Shown one piece after another: positions 9,334-18,073 of a stretch of DNA of 64,000 nt. How positions within the stretch are numbered: the first letter of the stretch is position 1; each line of letters opens with the position of its first letter. A model generated the notes under the pieces. It saw only the letters and a program-made list of their open reading frames with translations. It made no database searches and was not told where the DNA came from. This DNA comes from Psychroflexus sp. ALD_RP9 (GTDB taxonomy: Bacteria > Bacteroidota > Bacteroidia > Flavobacteriales > Flavobacteriaceae), in the NCBI RefSeq assembly GCF_017311165.1, contig NZ_CP062973.1, forward strand, positions 1,488,001 through 1,552,000. Direction: 5' to 3'. The position numbers and the translations under genes are program-made.

Positions 9334-10554
9334 TTATAATTCTTCAAAATTTTGGTCATATTCAGGGTATAAAAGATTGTTGTATGGAAATCTAGTGATA
9401 TGAATTTTTCTTACAGCTTCATAGACTTTTCTTTTAAAATCTTCCATATTTTCTTTTTCGGTTGCTGAAATGAACAAAACATTATCACCTAATTTATTCA
9501 TCCAGGTATTTTTCCATTCTTCTAAACTAAAATGGGCGCTTGTTTTTTTAGTGCTTAAATCATCTTCATCTAATGTTTCGGCTTCATAAGCGTCAATCTT
9601 GTTAAATACCATTATGGTTGGTTTGTCTTGGGCTTTGATGTCTTCAAGAATACTATTAACAGAGCTGATGTGTTCTTCAAAATTTTTATGAGATATATCA
9701 ACAACGTGTAAAAGTAAATCAGCCTCTCTGACTTCATCAAGTGTCGACTTGAAAGATTCTACCAGTTGTGTGGGAAGTTTTCTTATAAAACCAACGGTGT
9801 CAGTTAGTAAAAACGGTAAGTTTCTAATTACAACTTTTCTTACAGTTGTGTCAAGCGTTGCAAATAATTTGTTTTCAGCAAAGACTTTACTCTTGCTAAT
9901 TACATTCATTAAAGTAGATTTGCCAACATTAGTATAACCGATTAAAGCAACCCGAATTAAGCTGCCACGATTACCACGTTGGACAGCCATTTGTTTGTCA
10001 ATCGTTTTAAGTTTTTTCTTTAGAAGGCTTATTTTATCACGAACAATTCGTCTATCAGTTTCGATTTCAGTTTCACCAGGACCACGCATTCCAATACCAC
10101 CGCGTTGGCGTTCAAGGTGTGTCCAAAGTCCTGTCAATCTCGGAAGTAAATACTCATATTGAGCTAATTCAACTTGTGTTCTAGCATAACTTGTTTTAGC
10201 GCGCTGGGCAAATATGTCTAAGATTAAATAGGTACGATCTACAACCTTACATTTTAAAATTTTTTCAATATTTTTTTGTTGAGCTGGAGAAAGTTCGTCG
10301 TCAAAAATTGCAGAGCCAATTTCATGTTCTTTAATAAATTCTCGAATTTCCTCTATTTTTCCTGTACCGATAAATGTTTTGGGATTTGGAATATCAAGTT
10401 TTTGCTGAAATCGCTTAATAACTTCACCACCAGCCGTATAAGTTAAAAATTCAAGTTCGTCAAGATATTCTTTTGATTTCTCTTCATTTTGTTGCTGATT
10501 AATTATTCCGATTAAAACGGCTTTCTCGTACTCAATAGATTGTGTCTCTAGCAT
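9334..10554 (-). CDS. hflX: GTPase HflX
   Basis: 406 residues. HflX is a ribosome-associated GTPase that splits or rescues stalled 70S ribosomes, chiefly under stress. The N-terminal HflX domain (about 1-175) includes GTGKIEEI and a GGIGMRGPGETEIETDRR segment, which is diagnostic. The G domain follows: G1 GYTNVGKST, the switch region TLDTTVRK, G3 DTVGFIRKLP, G4 NKID, G5 SATE. The ATG at 10554 sits 19 bp after a full -7 box. The C-terminal tail is short. It is transcribed alone. Confidence 0.95.
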   Translation of the reverse strand: MLETQSIEYEKAVLIGIINQQQNEEKSKEYLDELEFLTYTAGGEVIKRFQQKLDIPNPKTFIGTGKIEEIREFIKEHEIGSAIFDDELSPAQQKNIEKILKCKVVDRTYLILDIFAQRAKTSYARTQVELAQYEYLLPRLTGLWTHLERQRGGIGMRGPGETEIETDRRIVRDKISLLKKKLKTIDKQMAVQRGNRGSLIRVALIGYTNVGKSTLMNVISKSKVFAENKLFATLDTTVRKVVIRNLPFLLTDTVGFIRKLPTQLVESFKSTLDEVREADLLLHVVDISHKNFEEHISSVNSILEDIKAQDKPTIMVFNKIDAYEAETLDEDDLSTKKTSAHFSLEEWKNTWMNKLGDNVLFISATEKENMEDFKRKVYEAVRKIHITRFPYNNLLYPEYDQNFEEL

Positions 10555-10573
10555 AAAATTATTTTGAAAAAAA

Positions 10574-10581
10574 CAAAAATA
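10574..10581 (-). promoter_or_regulatory. -7 promoter box for hflX
   Basis: TATTTTTG on the minus strand matches TAnnTTTG, 19 bp upstream of the hflX ATG. Confidence 0.5.
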
Positions 10582-10722
10582 CTAAGAAAATACTAGATAC
10601 TCTTTTGAAGCTTAGAGTCCTTTTTTTGTTAATTTTTTAAGTAGATGTTCATTTACAGATTAAAACCTTAACTTACTCCTAACATTTTTTTTATATTCAC
10701 GCCCTAAATAAATGTTTACCTC

Positions 10723-13700
10723 ATGAAAAAAATTTTACTATTAACATTAGTTTTTTGTATACCTTATTTTGGCTTTAGTCAAATTGGTATTTTCGAAAAC
10801 TTCAATCAAGGACAGCCCGCAGGTTGGGTTGGTAATGCATCAGCTGCGCCATTTCTTTTTAACAATGATTCGGCTTGTGAAGGACTAAGTGCTAATGCTG
10901 CATTTACAGGATTCTTTTCCTTTTCAGCACAGTTAACTTCAGTTAATATCCAAGGTCAATCTAATGGGACCGATTTTACTTTAAATTTTGATTATAAAGT
11001 GGTCGATGCTGCTGATGGTTCTGCATTTCCATCAGGTTGGGGAACAGCTGAAGTTCAATACTCTACTGATAATGGTGCAAACTGGACAACTTTTGGAACA
11101 ATCGATGACATCAATTATACTTCTAGTGAAGATTGTGTTGCGGCACCGACTTTTACAGTAGCAGCAGCAGATTTACCAGCCGGTGATGATTTTAAACTAC
11201 GTTTTGTAGTTAGCAGAAACGTTCAAGGCTTTAGATTTGTGTTAGACAATATTAACGGTACGCAAGTATTAAACGCACCACCTAACTGTGATGTGAATTT
11301 AACAACACCTACAGACGGTGCAACTGATGTTAATATTGCAACACCGTTAGAATGGACTCCTGCTACAGGTTTACCAAGTGGTTATTTAGTTAGTGTTGGA
11401 ACAACACCTGGAGGTACAGATATTTTAGATAACGAAGATGTAGGTTCTTCTACACAAATCAATAATGTGTTGCCTGGCGCTTTAGATCAGTATGATGCTA
11501 CATTTTATGTGACAATAATACCTTATAATAGTGTTGGTCAAGCAACAGGTTGTCAAGAATTTAGCTTTACAACAGAGACTAATCCGCACGAAATAGTTGA
11601 TTGTAGTGTAGGATCAATAAATAATTCATTTTGTTACACGAATGGTGGTATTACTGAATTTTCCTACACTAGTAATGATGGAACACCTTTAAATTTAATT
11701 ATTAATGAAGGTCAAGTTGAAGATTTCTTTGACGAGTTTATCGTATTAGATTCTGATGGAACAACGGTTTTAAACCCTGGCGAAGAATATGGGCCAAATG
11801 GTGATGGTATTTTAGATGGTATGTTTTTTCAATCCTCAGGAAGTGTGATTTACATTCAAGTTGATGCTGATGGTAGTGTCGATTGTCAGTCACAAGGATA
11901 CACACCTATAGATTATACAGTGGCTTGTGCAACTTGTGTTTTTCAAGACGTGTCTTATAATGTAGTAGATGATTGTGCTAACGATCAGTTTTTTGTTGAT
12001 GTTGTGATAGATGATTTAGGTACTGCCACTTCAATCACTATTGAAGATGATCAAGGGAACTCAGTTTCAGGCGTTTCAGCTAATGGTCAAACAGAACAGT
12101 TTGGACCTTATCCTATTGGAACAGGTGTTAGTTTTACAACGATTAATGAAGATGATGCTAATTGTACCATTTCAAGTGGTGTGATTAGAGATAATTGTCC
12201 GCCGCCTAACAACACATGTGATACTGCTTCTGTTGCAGTAATCAATCCAAATAACTTTTGTGAAACCTTAAATTTTGGAACTTTAGAACAATCTAGTGGT
12301 AGTTCAGTTCCTGTATCTTGCGCAGGCCCTGCTGCTCAAGACGTTTGGTTTGAATTTACGGCAACTGCCACAACAATTACTTCTACTATTATTACAGATG
12401 GTTTTGGTGGTCCGTCTCAAGCTATTTATGCAGACGATTGTGGTAACTTAACTGAGTTATATTGTAGTGAAGAATTTGATAATTTTGGTGATAGTGATGC
12501 TATTGTAGCTCAGGACTTAATTATAGGTGAGACTTACAAAATTCGTGTTTTTTCAGACACACAATCTGATGCTGAATTTGAACTATGTTTAACTACACCG
12601 CAATTTGGAGAAGATAATTCTACTTGTGATGTGTCAGCGCCATTTTGTGCCCCTTTTGATGATCAAGGTAACCCACAGCCACTTATTTTTCCTAACGGTT
12701 ACTTTTATTTAACAGAATCTGTTGCTGAAACGGGTCCAGATTACGGATGCTTAGGTTCAGAGCCTAATCCAGCTTGGTTTTTTATGCAAGTTCAAGAAAC
12801 TGGAGACTTAGGGTTTACTATTACTCAGAATACGGCATACAATGAAAATGGTGAGCCTATTGGGCAAGGTTTGGATGTTGATTTTATTGCTTATGGTCCA
12901 TTTACTGAAGCAGAAAGTAATTGTGGAGATTTAACAGCTGCTAATACAGTTGATTGTAGTTATTCAGCTGCCGCAATAGAAGAGTTTACGATCCCAAATG
13001 CTCAGGCTGGTGAATATTATGCGGTTGTGATTACTAATTTTAATCAACAGCCAGGTTATATTAGCTTAGGCCAAACTAACTTTGGTGAACCAGATGCTGG
13101 CTCAACTAACTGTGATTTAGTGTTTGAAAATACCATCAGAGCCTGTGCAGGTGAAGAAGTGACTATGATTTCTGAATTTGATCCTGCTGATATAGCTGCT
13201 TATCAGTGGTATGTATTTGATGAAGCATTAGATGACTATGTAGCCATAAATGAACAAGATGCATTTAATGAAGATTATACAACAGATATTTCAGGACAAT
13301 ATTTTGTTCAAACTTTTGAAACAGGAACATTTTTAGAAGAGCGTGAATTCTTTACTGTTGTTATAGAAGAAGAGCCAGAAATAACTGTACCGCAAGATCT
13401 TGTGGTTTGCGAAGGACAAACAATTACATTAGACGCTAGTCCAGTAAATAACGATAGTTTTGGTTCAGTTGATCATCAATGGTTTTTAGATGGTAATGAA
13501 ATAACCGACGCAACCAATCCTACCTATAGCGTCACTCAAGGTGGTGAATACTCGGTTATTGTAACAACCTCTAATGGCTCAGCTACAGGAGAACCTCAAG
13601 TTTGTGAAACTGAATTTATATTCCCAGTTCAAGGTGGTGCTTTTGAAGTTGACTTAGGTCAGGACCAAGTACTTTGTGATGCAAACCCTCAAACTATTAC

Positions 13701-14718
13701 AGCAAACATAATTGATGGAGATGCCGCAAATGCAACATATGCATGGTCAACTGGTGAAGATACAGCTTCTATTGAAGTTAGTACCACAGGATCCTATGAA
13801 GTCACTGTGACCATAGATGGCTGTTCTGTAACTAATTCTGTAGATTACACATTTAATGTATCTCCTGAAATTGAACTTGGAGATGAGACACTTATTTCGT
13901 GTGATTTAGCTTCAGAAACTCTTGATGCTACTGCTTCAAATTATACTGATGCAGAAGTGACTTATGAGTGGACATTAGATGGTGCAACAATTAATGGTGC
14001 AACTACTTCAACCCTAACACCAACAGATTATGGTACATATGAAGTCACTGTTACACCAAATGGTACAAACTGCTCATCAACTGATAGTGTTACTATTGAA
14101 GAGCGTGATGATATTTTAGTTGAAGTAGTACCTTCTGATTCTATAGATACTGTTCTAAATTATTGTGAAGACGGTACTGGAACTCCAGATATTCCTGTTT
14201 ATGAAATTGTGCTTGAAACAAGTTTAACAAATGCCTCAGCTGATGAGGTTGAGTATACTTGGTATAAAAATGATGTTCAACTTCCTGAGACTACATCAAG
14301 TATAACTGTAGTCTATGACGAGCAAGGTGTTTTTAATGATGAATATTATTGTGTAATTAACATTGACAATTGTACAGCTACAAGCAATTTGTTAGCTACA
14401 GATATTGAAATTGCACCTTATGAAAATGCAGGATGTAAAATCACTCAAGGCTTATCTCCAGATGAAACTCCAGGTGAAAATGATGTTTTGGATTTAGCTT
14501 TCTTAAATGATAGATCAGGAATTGAAAGCGTTGAAATCTTTGATAGAAATGGACGTTCTGTGTTTTTCTTGAAAGATTACGTCAACGAGTTTAACGGGCA
14601 ATCTGACGAAGGCGACAAACTAATTAATGGAACTTACTTCTATGTTATAAAGCTAAGAAATGAAGATCCTGTATTTGGTCGCCAAAAAACAGGTTGGATA
14701 TACATTAAACGAAACTAA
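10723..14718 (+). CDS. Large secreted surface protein with T9SS type B sorting domain
   Basis: 1331 residues. A clear signal peptide (MKKILLLTLVFCIPYFGFSQ) precedes an N-terminal jelly-roll-like region (about 20-180) with a ...VVSRNVQGFRFVLDNI end, a fibronectin/Ig-like segment, Cys-rich stretches, and at about 880-1150 three Ig-like modules with W...G..Y.V...C patterns. The last 90 residues (VEIFDRNGRSVFF ... NGTYFYVIKL ... GWIYIKRN) match the gliding-motility/CHU_C type B sorting domain, which directs secretion by T9SS. The protein should therefore be exported across the outer membrane and held there. PorP/SprF and OmpA-family genes follow; SprF-type proteins are known to be needed for secretion or attachment of type B partners. 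The ligand is unknown. Confidence 0.85.
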   Translation: MKKILLLTLVFCIPYFGFSQIGIFENFNQGQPAGWVGNASAAPFLFNNDSACEGLSANAAFTGFFSFSAQLTSVNIQGQSNGTDFTLNFDYKVVDAADGSAFPSGWGTAEVQYSTDNGANWTTFGTIDDINYTSSEDCVAAPTFTVAAADLPAGDDFKLRFVVSRNVQGFRFVLDNINGTQVLNAPPNCDVNLTTPTDGATDVNIATPLEWTPATGLPSGYLVSVGTTPGGTDILDNEDVGSSTQINNVLPGALDQYDATFYVTIIPYNSVGQATGCQEFSFTTETNPHEIVDCSVGSINNSFCYTNGGITEFSYTSNDGTPLNLIINEGQVEDFFDEFIVLDSDGTTVLNPGEEYGPNGDGILDGMFFQSSGSVIYIQVDADGSVDCQSQGYTPIDYTVACATCVFQDVSYNVVDDCANDQFFVDVVIDDLGTATSITIEDDQGNSVSGVSANGQTEQFGPYPIGTGVSFTTINEDDANCTISSGVIRDNCPPPNNTCDTASVAVINPNNFCETLNFGTLEQSSGSSVPVSCAGPAAQDVWFEFTATATTITSTIITDGFGGPSQAIYADDCGNLTELYCSEEFDNFGDSDAIVAQDLIIGETYKIRVFSDTQSDAEFELCLTTPQFGEDNSTCDVSAPFCAPFDDQGNPQPLIFPNGYFYLTESVAETGPDYGCLGSEPNPAWFFMQVQETGDLGFTITQNTAYNENGEPIGQGLDVDFIAYGPFTEAESNCGDLTAANTVDCSYSAAAIEEFTIPNAQAGEYYAVVITNFNQQPGYISLGQTNFGEPDAGSTNCDLVFENTIRACAGEEVTMISEFDPADIAAYQWYVFDEALDDYVAINEQDAFNEDYTTDISGQYFVQTFETGTFLEEREFFTVVIEEEPEITVPQDLVVCEGQTITLDASPVNNDSFGSVDHQWFLDGNEITDATNPTYSVTQGGEYSVIVTTSNGSATGEPQVCETEFIFPVQGGAFEVDLGQDQVLCDANPQTITANIIDGDAANATYAWSTGEDTASIEVSTTGSYEVTVTIDGCSVTNSVDYTFNVSPEIELGDETLISCDLASETLDATASNYTDAEVTYEWTLDGATINGATTSTLTPTDYGTYEVTVTPNGTNCSSTDSVTIEERDDILVEVVPSDSIDTVLNYCEDGTGTPDIPVYEIVLETSLTNASADEVEYTWYKNDVQLPETTSSITVVYDEQGVFNDEYYCVINIDNCTATSNLLATDIEIAPYENAGCKITQGLSPDETPGENDVLDLAFLNDRSGIESVEIFDRNGRSVFFLKDYVNEFNGQSDEGDKLINGTYFYVIKLRNEDPVFGRQKTGWIYIKRN

Positions 14719-14730
14719 CAAACAACTAAA

Positions 14731-14760
14731 TACCAACCTGCTGAAGCGGGTTGGTTTTAA
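14731..14760 (+). terminator. Hairpin between the adhesin and porP
   Basis: A 9-bp stem (CCAACCTGC / GCGGGTTGG, one G-T pair) with a TGAA loop, followed by only four T. It lies inside what looks like an operon, so it may act as a partial terminator that lowers expression of the downstream genes, or stabilise the 3' end of the upstream mRNA. Confidence 0.55.
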
Positions 14761-14787
14761 GTTCAACATATCATAAATTACACTCAC

Positions 14788-15690
14788 ATGAAAAAGTTTT
14801 ATATACTAACAGCTTGCATCTCATTTTTGCTGATTAGTCATCATTCAAAGGCTCAACAAGATCCACAATACACGCAATACATGTACAACATGAATGTGGT
14901 GAATCCTGCTTATGCAGGCTCTAAAGAAAATTTGTCTTTAGGTTTATTATTTAGAGATCAATGGTCAGGAATAGAAGGTGCTCCCCAAACCTTTACATTT
15001 GCAGCTCACACACCATTAAATAATGGCTTAGGTATTGGTTTGTCAGGAATTCAAGACCAGATTGGGCCGGTTGAAGAAACAAATATTTATACAGATATCT
15101 CTTATACCATCAATTTAGATGCGAAACACAAATTAGCTTTTGGTATAAAAGCAGGTGCAACTTTTCAAGATATCGGTTTTATTGATTTAGCACAAGAAAA
15201 CGACTCTGCCTTTACACCAAACGTTTCTGAGTCCTTTGTAAATTTAGGGGCAGGATTATTTTTGTACTCTGACAACTACTATGTTGGTTTGTCTGTTCCA
15301 AATTTTTTAAGTGAAACTTATCTTGATAAAAACGGTAGAGGTTTTGGAACTCAAGAACAGCATTATTTTTTAACCGCTGGTTATGTATTCCAACTGACAG
15401 ACTACTTGAAGTTTAAGCCTTCAACTTTAATCAAATCTGAGTTTAGTTCATTTGTATCTTTTGATGCAAATGCCAACTTCTTATTTTATGACAGATTTGA
15501 AATAGGTGCTTCATACCGTTATGAAGACGCTGTAAGTGGTTTGATGAGTGTTCGTGCAACTGATTGGCTTCAGCTAGGATTCGCTTATGATAGTTCTACA
15601 AACGACTTAAACGAACCATCATATGAAGCTTTTGTTATTTTTGATATTTTCTTCAAGAAAAAAACATTCATTTCTCCACGTTATTTCTAA
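14788..15690 (+). CDS. PorP/SprF family type IX secretion-associated outer membrane protein
   Basis: 300 residues with a signal peptide ending in SKAQ. Right after it comes QDPQYTQYMYNMNVVNPAYAGS, the hallmark start of the PorP/SprF family, followed by FRDQWSGIEGAPQTF. The remainder is amphipathic beta-strand sequence ending in an aromatic residue (SPRYF), as expected for a barrel. SprF of Flavobacterium johnsoniae is required for secretion of the adhesin SprB. This gene lies between a type B substrate and an OmpA-family gene, so a dedicated partnership is likely. The family is multi-copy, and a second member is at 28871. Confidence 0.9.
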   Translation: MKKFYILTACISFLLISHHSKAQQDPQYTQYMYNMNVVNPAYAGSKENLSLGLLFRDQWSGIEGAPQTFTFAAHTPLNNGLGIGLSGIQDQIGPVEETNIYTDISYTINLDAKHKLAFGIKAGATFQDIGFIDLAQENDSAFTPNVSESFVNLGAGLFLYSDNYYVGLSVPNFLSETYLDKNGRGFGTQEQHYFLTAGYVFQLTDYLKFKPSTLIKSEFSSFVSFDANANFLFYDRFEIGASYRYEDAVSGLMSVRATDWLQLGFAYDSSTNDLNEPSYEAFVIFDIFFKKKTFISPRYF

Positions 15691-15709
15691 TCATCAAGAT
15701 ATTTCAACC

Positions 15710-17599
15710 ATGAAAACATTATATACATTTTTACTTAGTGTCCTACTTAGTACATTGACACTTCAGGCACAAAATTCATCTACTAAAAAAGCCGATAAAC
15801 ATTTTGATCGTTTAGAATTTGTAGATGCAATTGAAGATTACGAAGAGCTTATTAGAGATGGTAAAGCAGACGCTTATGTTTATAAACAATTAGCTATTTC
15901 TAATTACAAAATTTATAAAACCGAAGAAGCTGAAAGACATTACGATACTTATTTAAGTATGGTAGAAACACCAAGCGCAGAAGATTATCTGGGTTACGCC
16001 CAAACACTTATCGCTAATAAACGTCTAGATGAATTTAAAAAGGCTATGCGTAAATTTTCTGAGTTAGCACCACAAGATGCACGAGCAATTGCTTTTAAGG
16101 AAAATCCAAATTATGTTTCAAAACTTTTATTTGCAGAACCTAAATTTGATGTTAAGCGTTTGGAATTAAATTCAGAATATCAAGATTTCGGAGCTTATGA
16201 ATATGATGGGAAGTTATTTTTTGTTTCAGCTAGAAATAAATCGAGACGAACTTATGGCTGGAACGATCAACCAACACTTGATATATTTGTTGCTAGCAAT
16301 GTTGGCGGTACATTTAAAAATGAAGTAGAGTTAGAAGGTGAAGTAAATTCTAAATTTCATGAAGGTACTGTCGCCATAACAAACGATGCACAAACCTTAT
16401 ATTTTACACGAAATGATTACACAGATGGTAATTATGAGCAAGACTCGACTGGTATCGGTCGCCTTAAAATTTATAAAGCTTCATTGCGTGATGGGCAATG
16501 GGCTGATGTACAGGAATTACCAATAAATAGTTCAAATTACTCAACTGGCTCACCAGCATTAAGTCCTGATAATAAAACCCTATATTTTTCAAGCGATAGA
16601 CCTGGAGGTTTTGGTGAATCTGATATTTATAAAGTTAGCATAAACAGCGATGGCAGCTTTGGTGAACCTGAAAATTTAGGAGATGAAATTAATACACCTG
16701 GAAGAGAAAGTTTCCCTTTTGTAGATCAAGATCAACGCTTATATTTTTCTAGCGACGGCCATTTAGGTTTAGGTGGTTATGATGTGTTCTACGCTAATTT
16801 AGATGATAATGGTAATTTTGTAAAACCAAGAAACATTGGTAAACCTGTGAATTCATCTGCCGATGATTTTTCATTTACCTATATGGTTGCTATGAAGTCA
16901 GGATATGTATCGTCTAATCGTGGAAAAAATTCATTAGATGATGATATTTATCAAGCAAATTTAATAGAGCCACTAGATCAAACCATGGTTATTGTTAACC
17001 TTGTAAATTCCGAAACACAAGAGCCAATAGAAGCTGCAGAAGTTATTGTTTACGAGGATAATGGTGATGAAATTACTAAGCTTAAAACAGATAAAGCAGG
17101 TAAGGCTAGTACTATTTTATTAATGGATTTAGAATATGATTTCCAAGCTAATAAAGATCAATTTGAAAGTGCTTCAAAACGCGTTACTGCTGAAGGTGAA
17201 CAAATGGTAGTTACTATTCCGATGGTTCCTGTTAAAGATCTTATTGAGGATCGTTCTGTGACACTCAAGAACATCTTTTTTGAATTTGATAAAGCAACCA
17301 TTAGACCTGAAGCTGCACTGGGCTTAGATCGAATTGTTGAAGTTCTTAAAGAGTACTCTGATGTTGTAATCAGAATTGAAAGTCATACAGATAGACGTGG
17401 TCCAGCTGCTTATAACAAGCGTTTGTCAGAAAAAAGAGCTCAAAGCACAGTTGACTATATCATCTCAAAAGGTATTGATGCCTCACGTGTTTCAGGTGTA
17501 GGAAAAGGTGAAGAAGAACCTATCAACGATTGTACAAATGGTTGTACTGAAGAAGAGCATGAAGAGAATAGACGTTCTGAATTTATTATTGTAGAATAA
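15710..17599 (+). CDS. OmpA-family protein with TPR and PD40-like propeller repeats
   Basis: 629 residues from ATG 15710; a longer frame from 15623 would overlap porP by 68 bp and puts 29 residues ahead of an otherwise perfect signal peptide (MKTLYTFLLSVLLSTLTLQAQ), so I reject it. Order: signal peptide, TPR-like helices (about 25-135), beta-propeller repeats with TLYFSSDRPGG and RLYFSSDGHLGLGGYD motifs (about 150-420), a carboxypeptidase-regulatory-like domain (about 425-510), and the OmpA peptidoglycan-binding domain (about 520-629; FFEFDKATIRPEA, SHTDRRG, YNKRLSEKRAQ). This is the same layout as PorE-type proteins, which link T9SS components to peptidoglycan. It should tether the PorP/adhesin complex to the cell wall. 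Confidence 0.88.
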   Translation: MKTLYTFLLSVLLSTLTLQAQNSSTKKADKHFDRLEFVDAIEDYEELIRDGKADAYVYKQLAISNYKIYKTEEAERHYDTYLSMVETPSAEDYLGYAQTLIANKRLDEFKKAMRKFSELAPQDARAIAFKENPNYVSKLLFAEPKFDVKRLELNSEYQDFGAYEYDGKLFFVSARNKSRRTYGWNDQPTLDIFVASNVGGTFKNEVELEGEVNSKFHEGTVAITNDAQTLYFTRNDYTDGNYEQDSTGIGRLKIYKASLRDGQWADVQELPINSSNYSTGSPALSPDNKTLYFSSDRPGGFGESDIYKVSINSDGSFGEPENLGDEINTPGRESFPFVDQDQRLYFSSDGHLGLGGYDVFYANLDDNGNFVKPRNIGKPVNSSADDFSFTYMVAMKSGYVSSNRGKNSLDDDIYQANLIEPLDQTMVIVNLVNSETQEPIEAAEVIVYEDNGDEITKLKTDKAGKASTILLMDLEYDFQANKDQFESASKRVTAEGEQMVVTIPMVPVKDLIEDRSVTLKNIFFEFDKATIRPEAALGLDRIVEVLKEYSDVVIRIESHTDRRGPAAYNKRLSEKRAQSTVDYIISKGIDASRVSGVGKGEEEPINDCTNGCTEEEHEENRRSEFIIVE

Positions 17600-17618
17600 A
17601 CTTATATTATAAAATAAG

Positions 17619-17652
17619 TAAAGCCGCTAAATTAATTTAGCGGCTTTTTTAA
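17619..17652 (+). terminator. Rho-independent terminator of the adhesin-porP-ompA operon
   Basis: An AAGCCGCTAAATT / AATTTAGCGGCTT palindrome followed by six T, 20 bp after the OmpA-family stop. Confidence 0.88.
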
Positions 17653-17722
17653 TTTATAGAGTTCATCATAAATGTGTATATTAGTCTGGCTAACCAATAG
17701 ATCTATCTAAATTTCTACCATT

Positions 17723-18070
17723 ATGAAACGACTCTGTGAAGAATGCCAAGAGCCAGTTTCGGGAAGAAGCGATAAACGTTTTTGCTCCGATTATTGCCGA
17801 AATGCGTTTAATAATAAACGTAATAGAGACCAAACCAAAGTAGTACGTAACACTAATAATCAGTTACGAAAGAATTACCGTATTTTAAATGAGCTAAATC
17901 CCAATGATAAAACTAAAGTTAATAGGCAAACTTTAATGGCTAAGGGTTTTAATTTTAAATTATTTACCAGTATTTACAAGACAAAAAAAGGTAGCATATA
18001 TTATTTTGTTTATAACCAAGGTTATTTAGACATCGGTAATGATTATTTTGCATTAGTTAAACGTGATTAA
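17723..18070 (+). CDS. Small zinc-ribbon protein of unknown function
   Basis: 115 residues. The N-terminus carries C5-x2-C8 and, after a short basic linker, C21-x3-C25 (FCSDYCRNAFNNK), a four-cysteine zinc-ribbon arrangement seen in small Bacteroidota proteins. The rest is rich in Lys, Arg and Asn and ends in beta-strand-like sequence (GSIYYFVYNQGYLDIGNDYFALV). A nucleic-acid or protein-binding role is possible but inferred only from the zinc ribbon and charge. The M28 peptidase gene starts 3 bp after its stop, so they are cotranscribed. I do not recognise a named family. Confidence 0.65.
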   Translation: MKRLCEECQEPVSGRSDKRFCSDYCRNAFNNKRNRDQTKVVRNTNNQLRKNYRILNELNPNDKTKVNRQTLMAKGFNFKLFTSIYKTKKGSIYYFVYNQGYLDIGNDYFALVKRD

Positions 18071-18073
18071 ACA

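Noticed and set aside
15623..15709. Earlier start for the OmpA-family protein
   Set aside because: It overlaps porP by 68 bp and lies before a complete signal peptide that starts at 15710.
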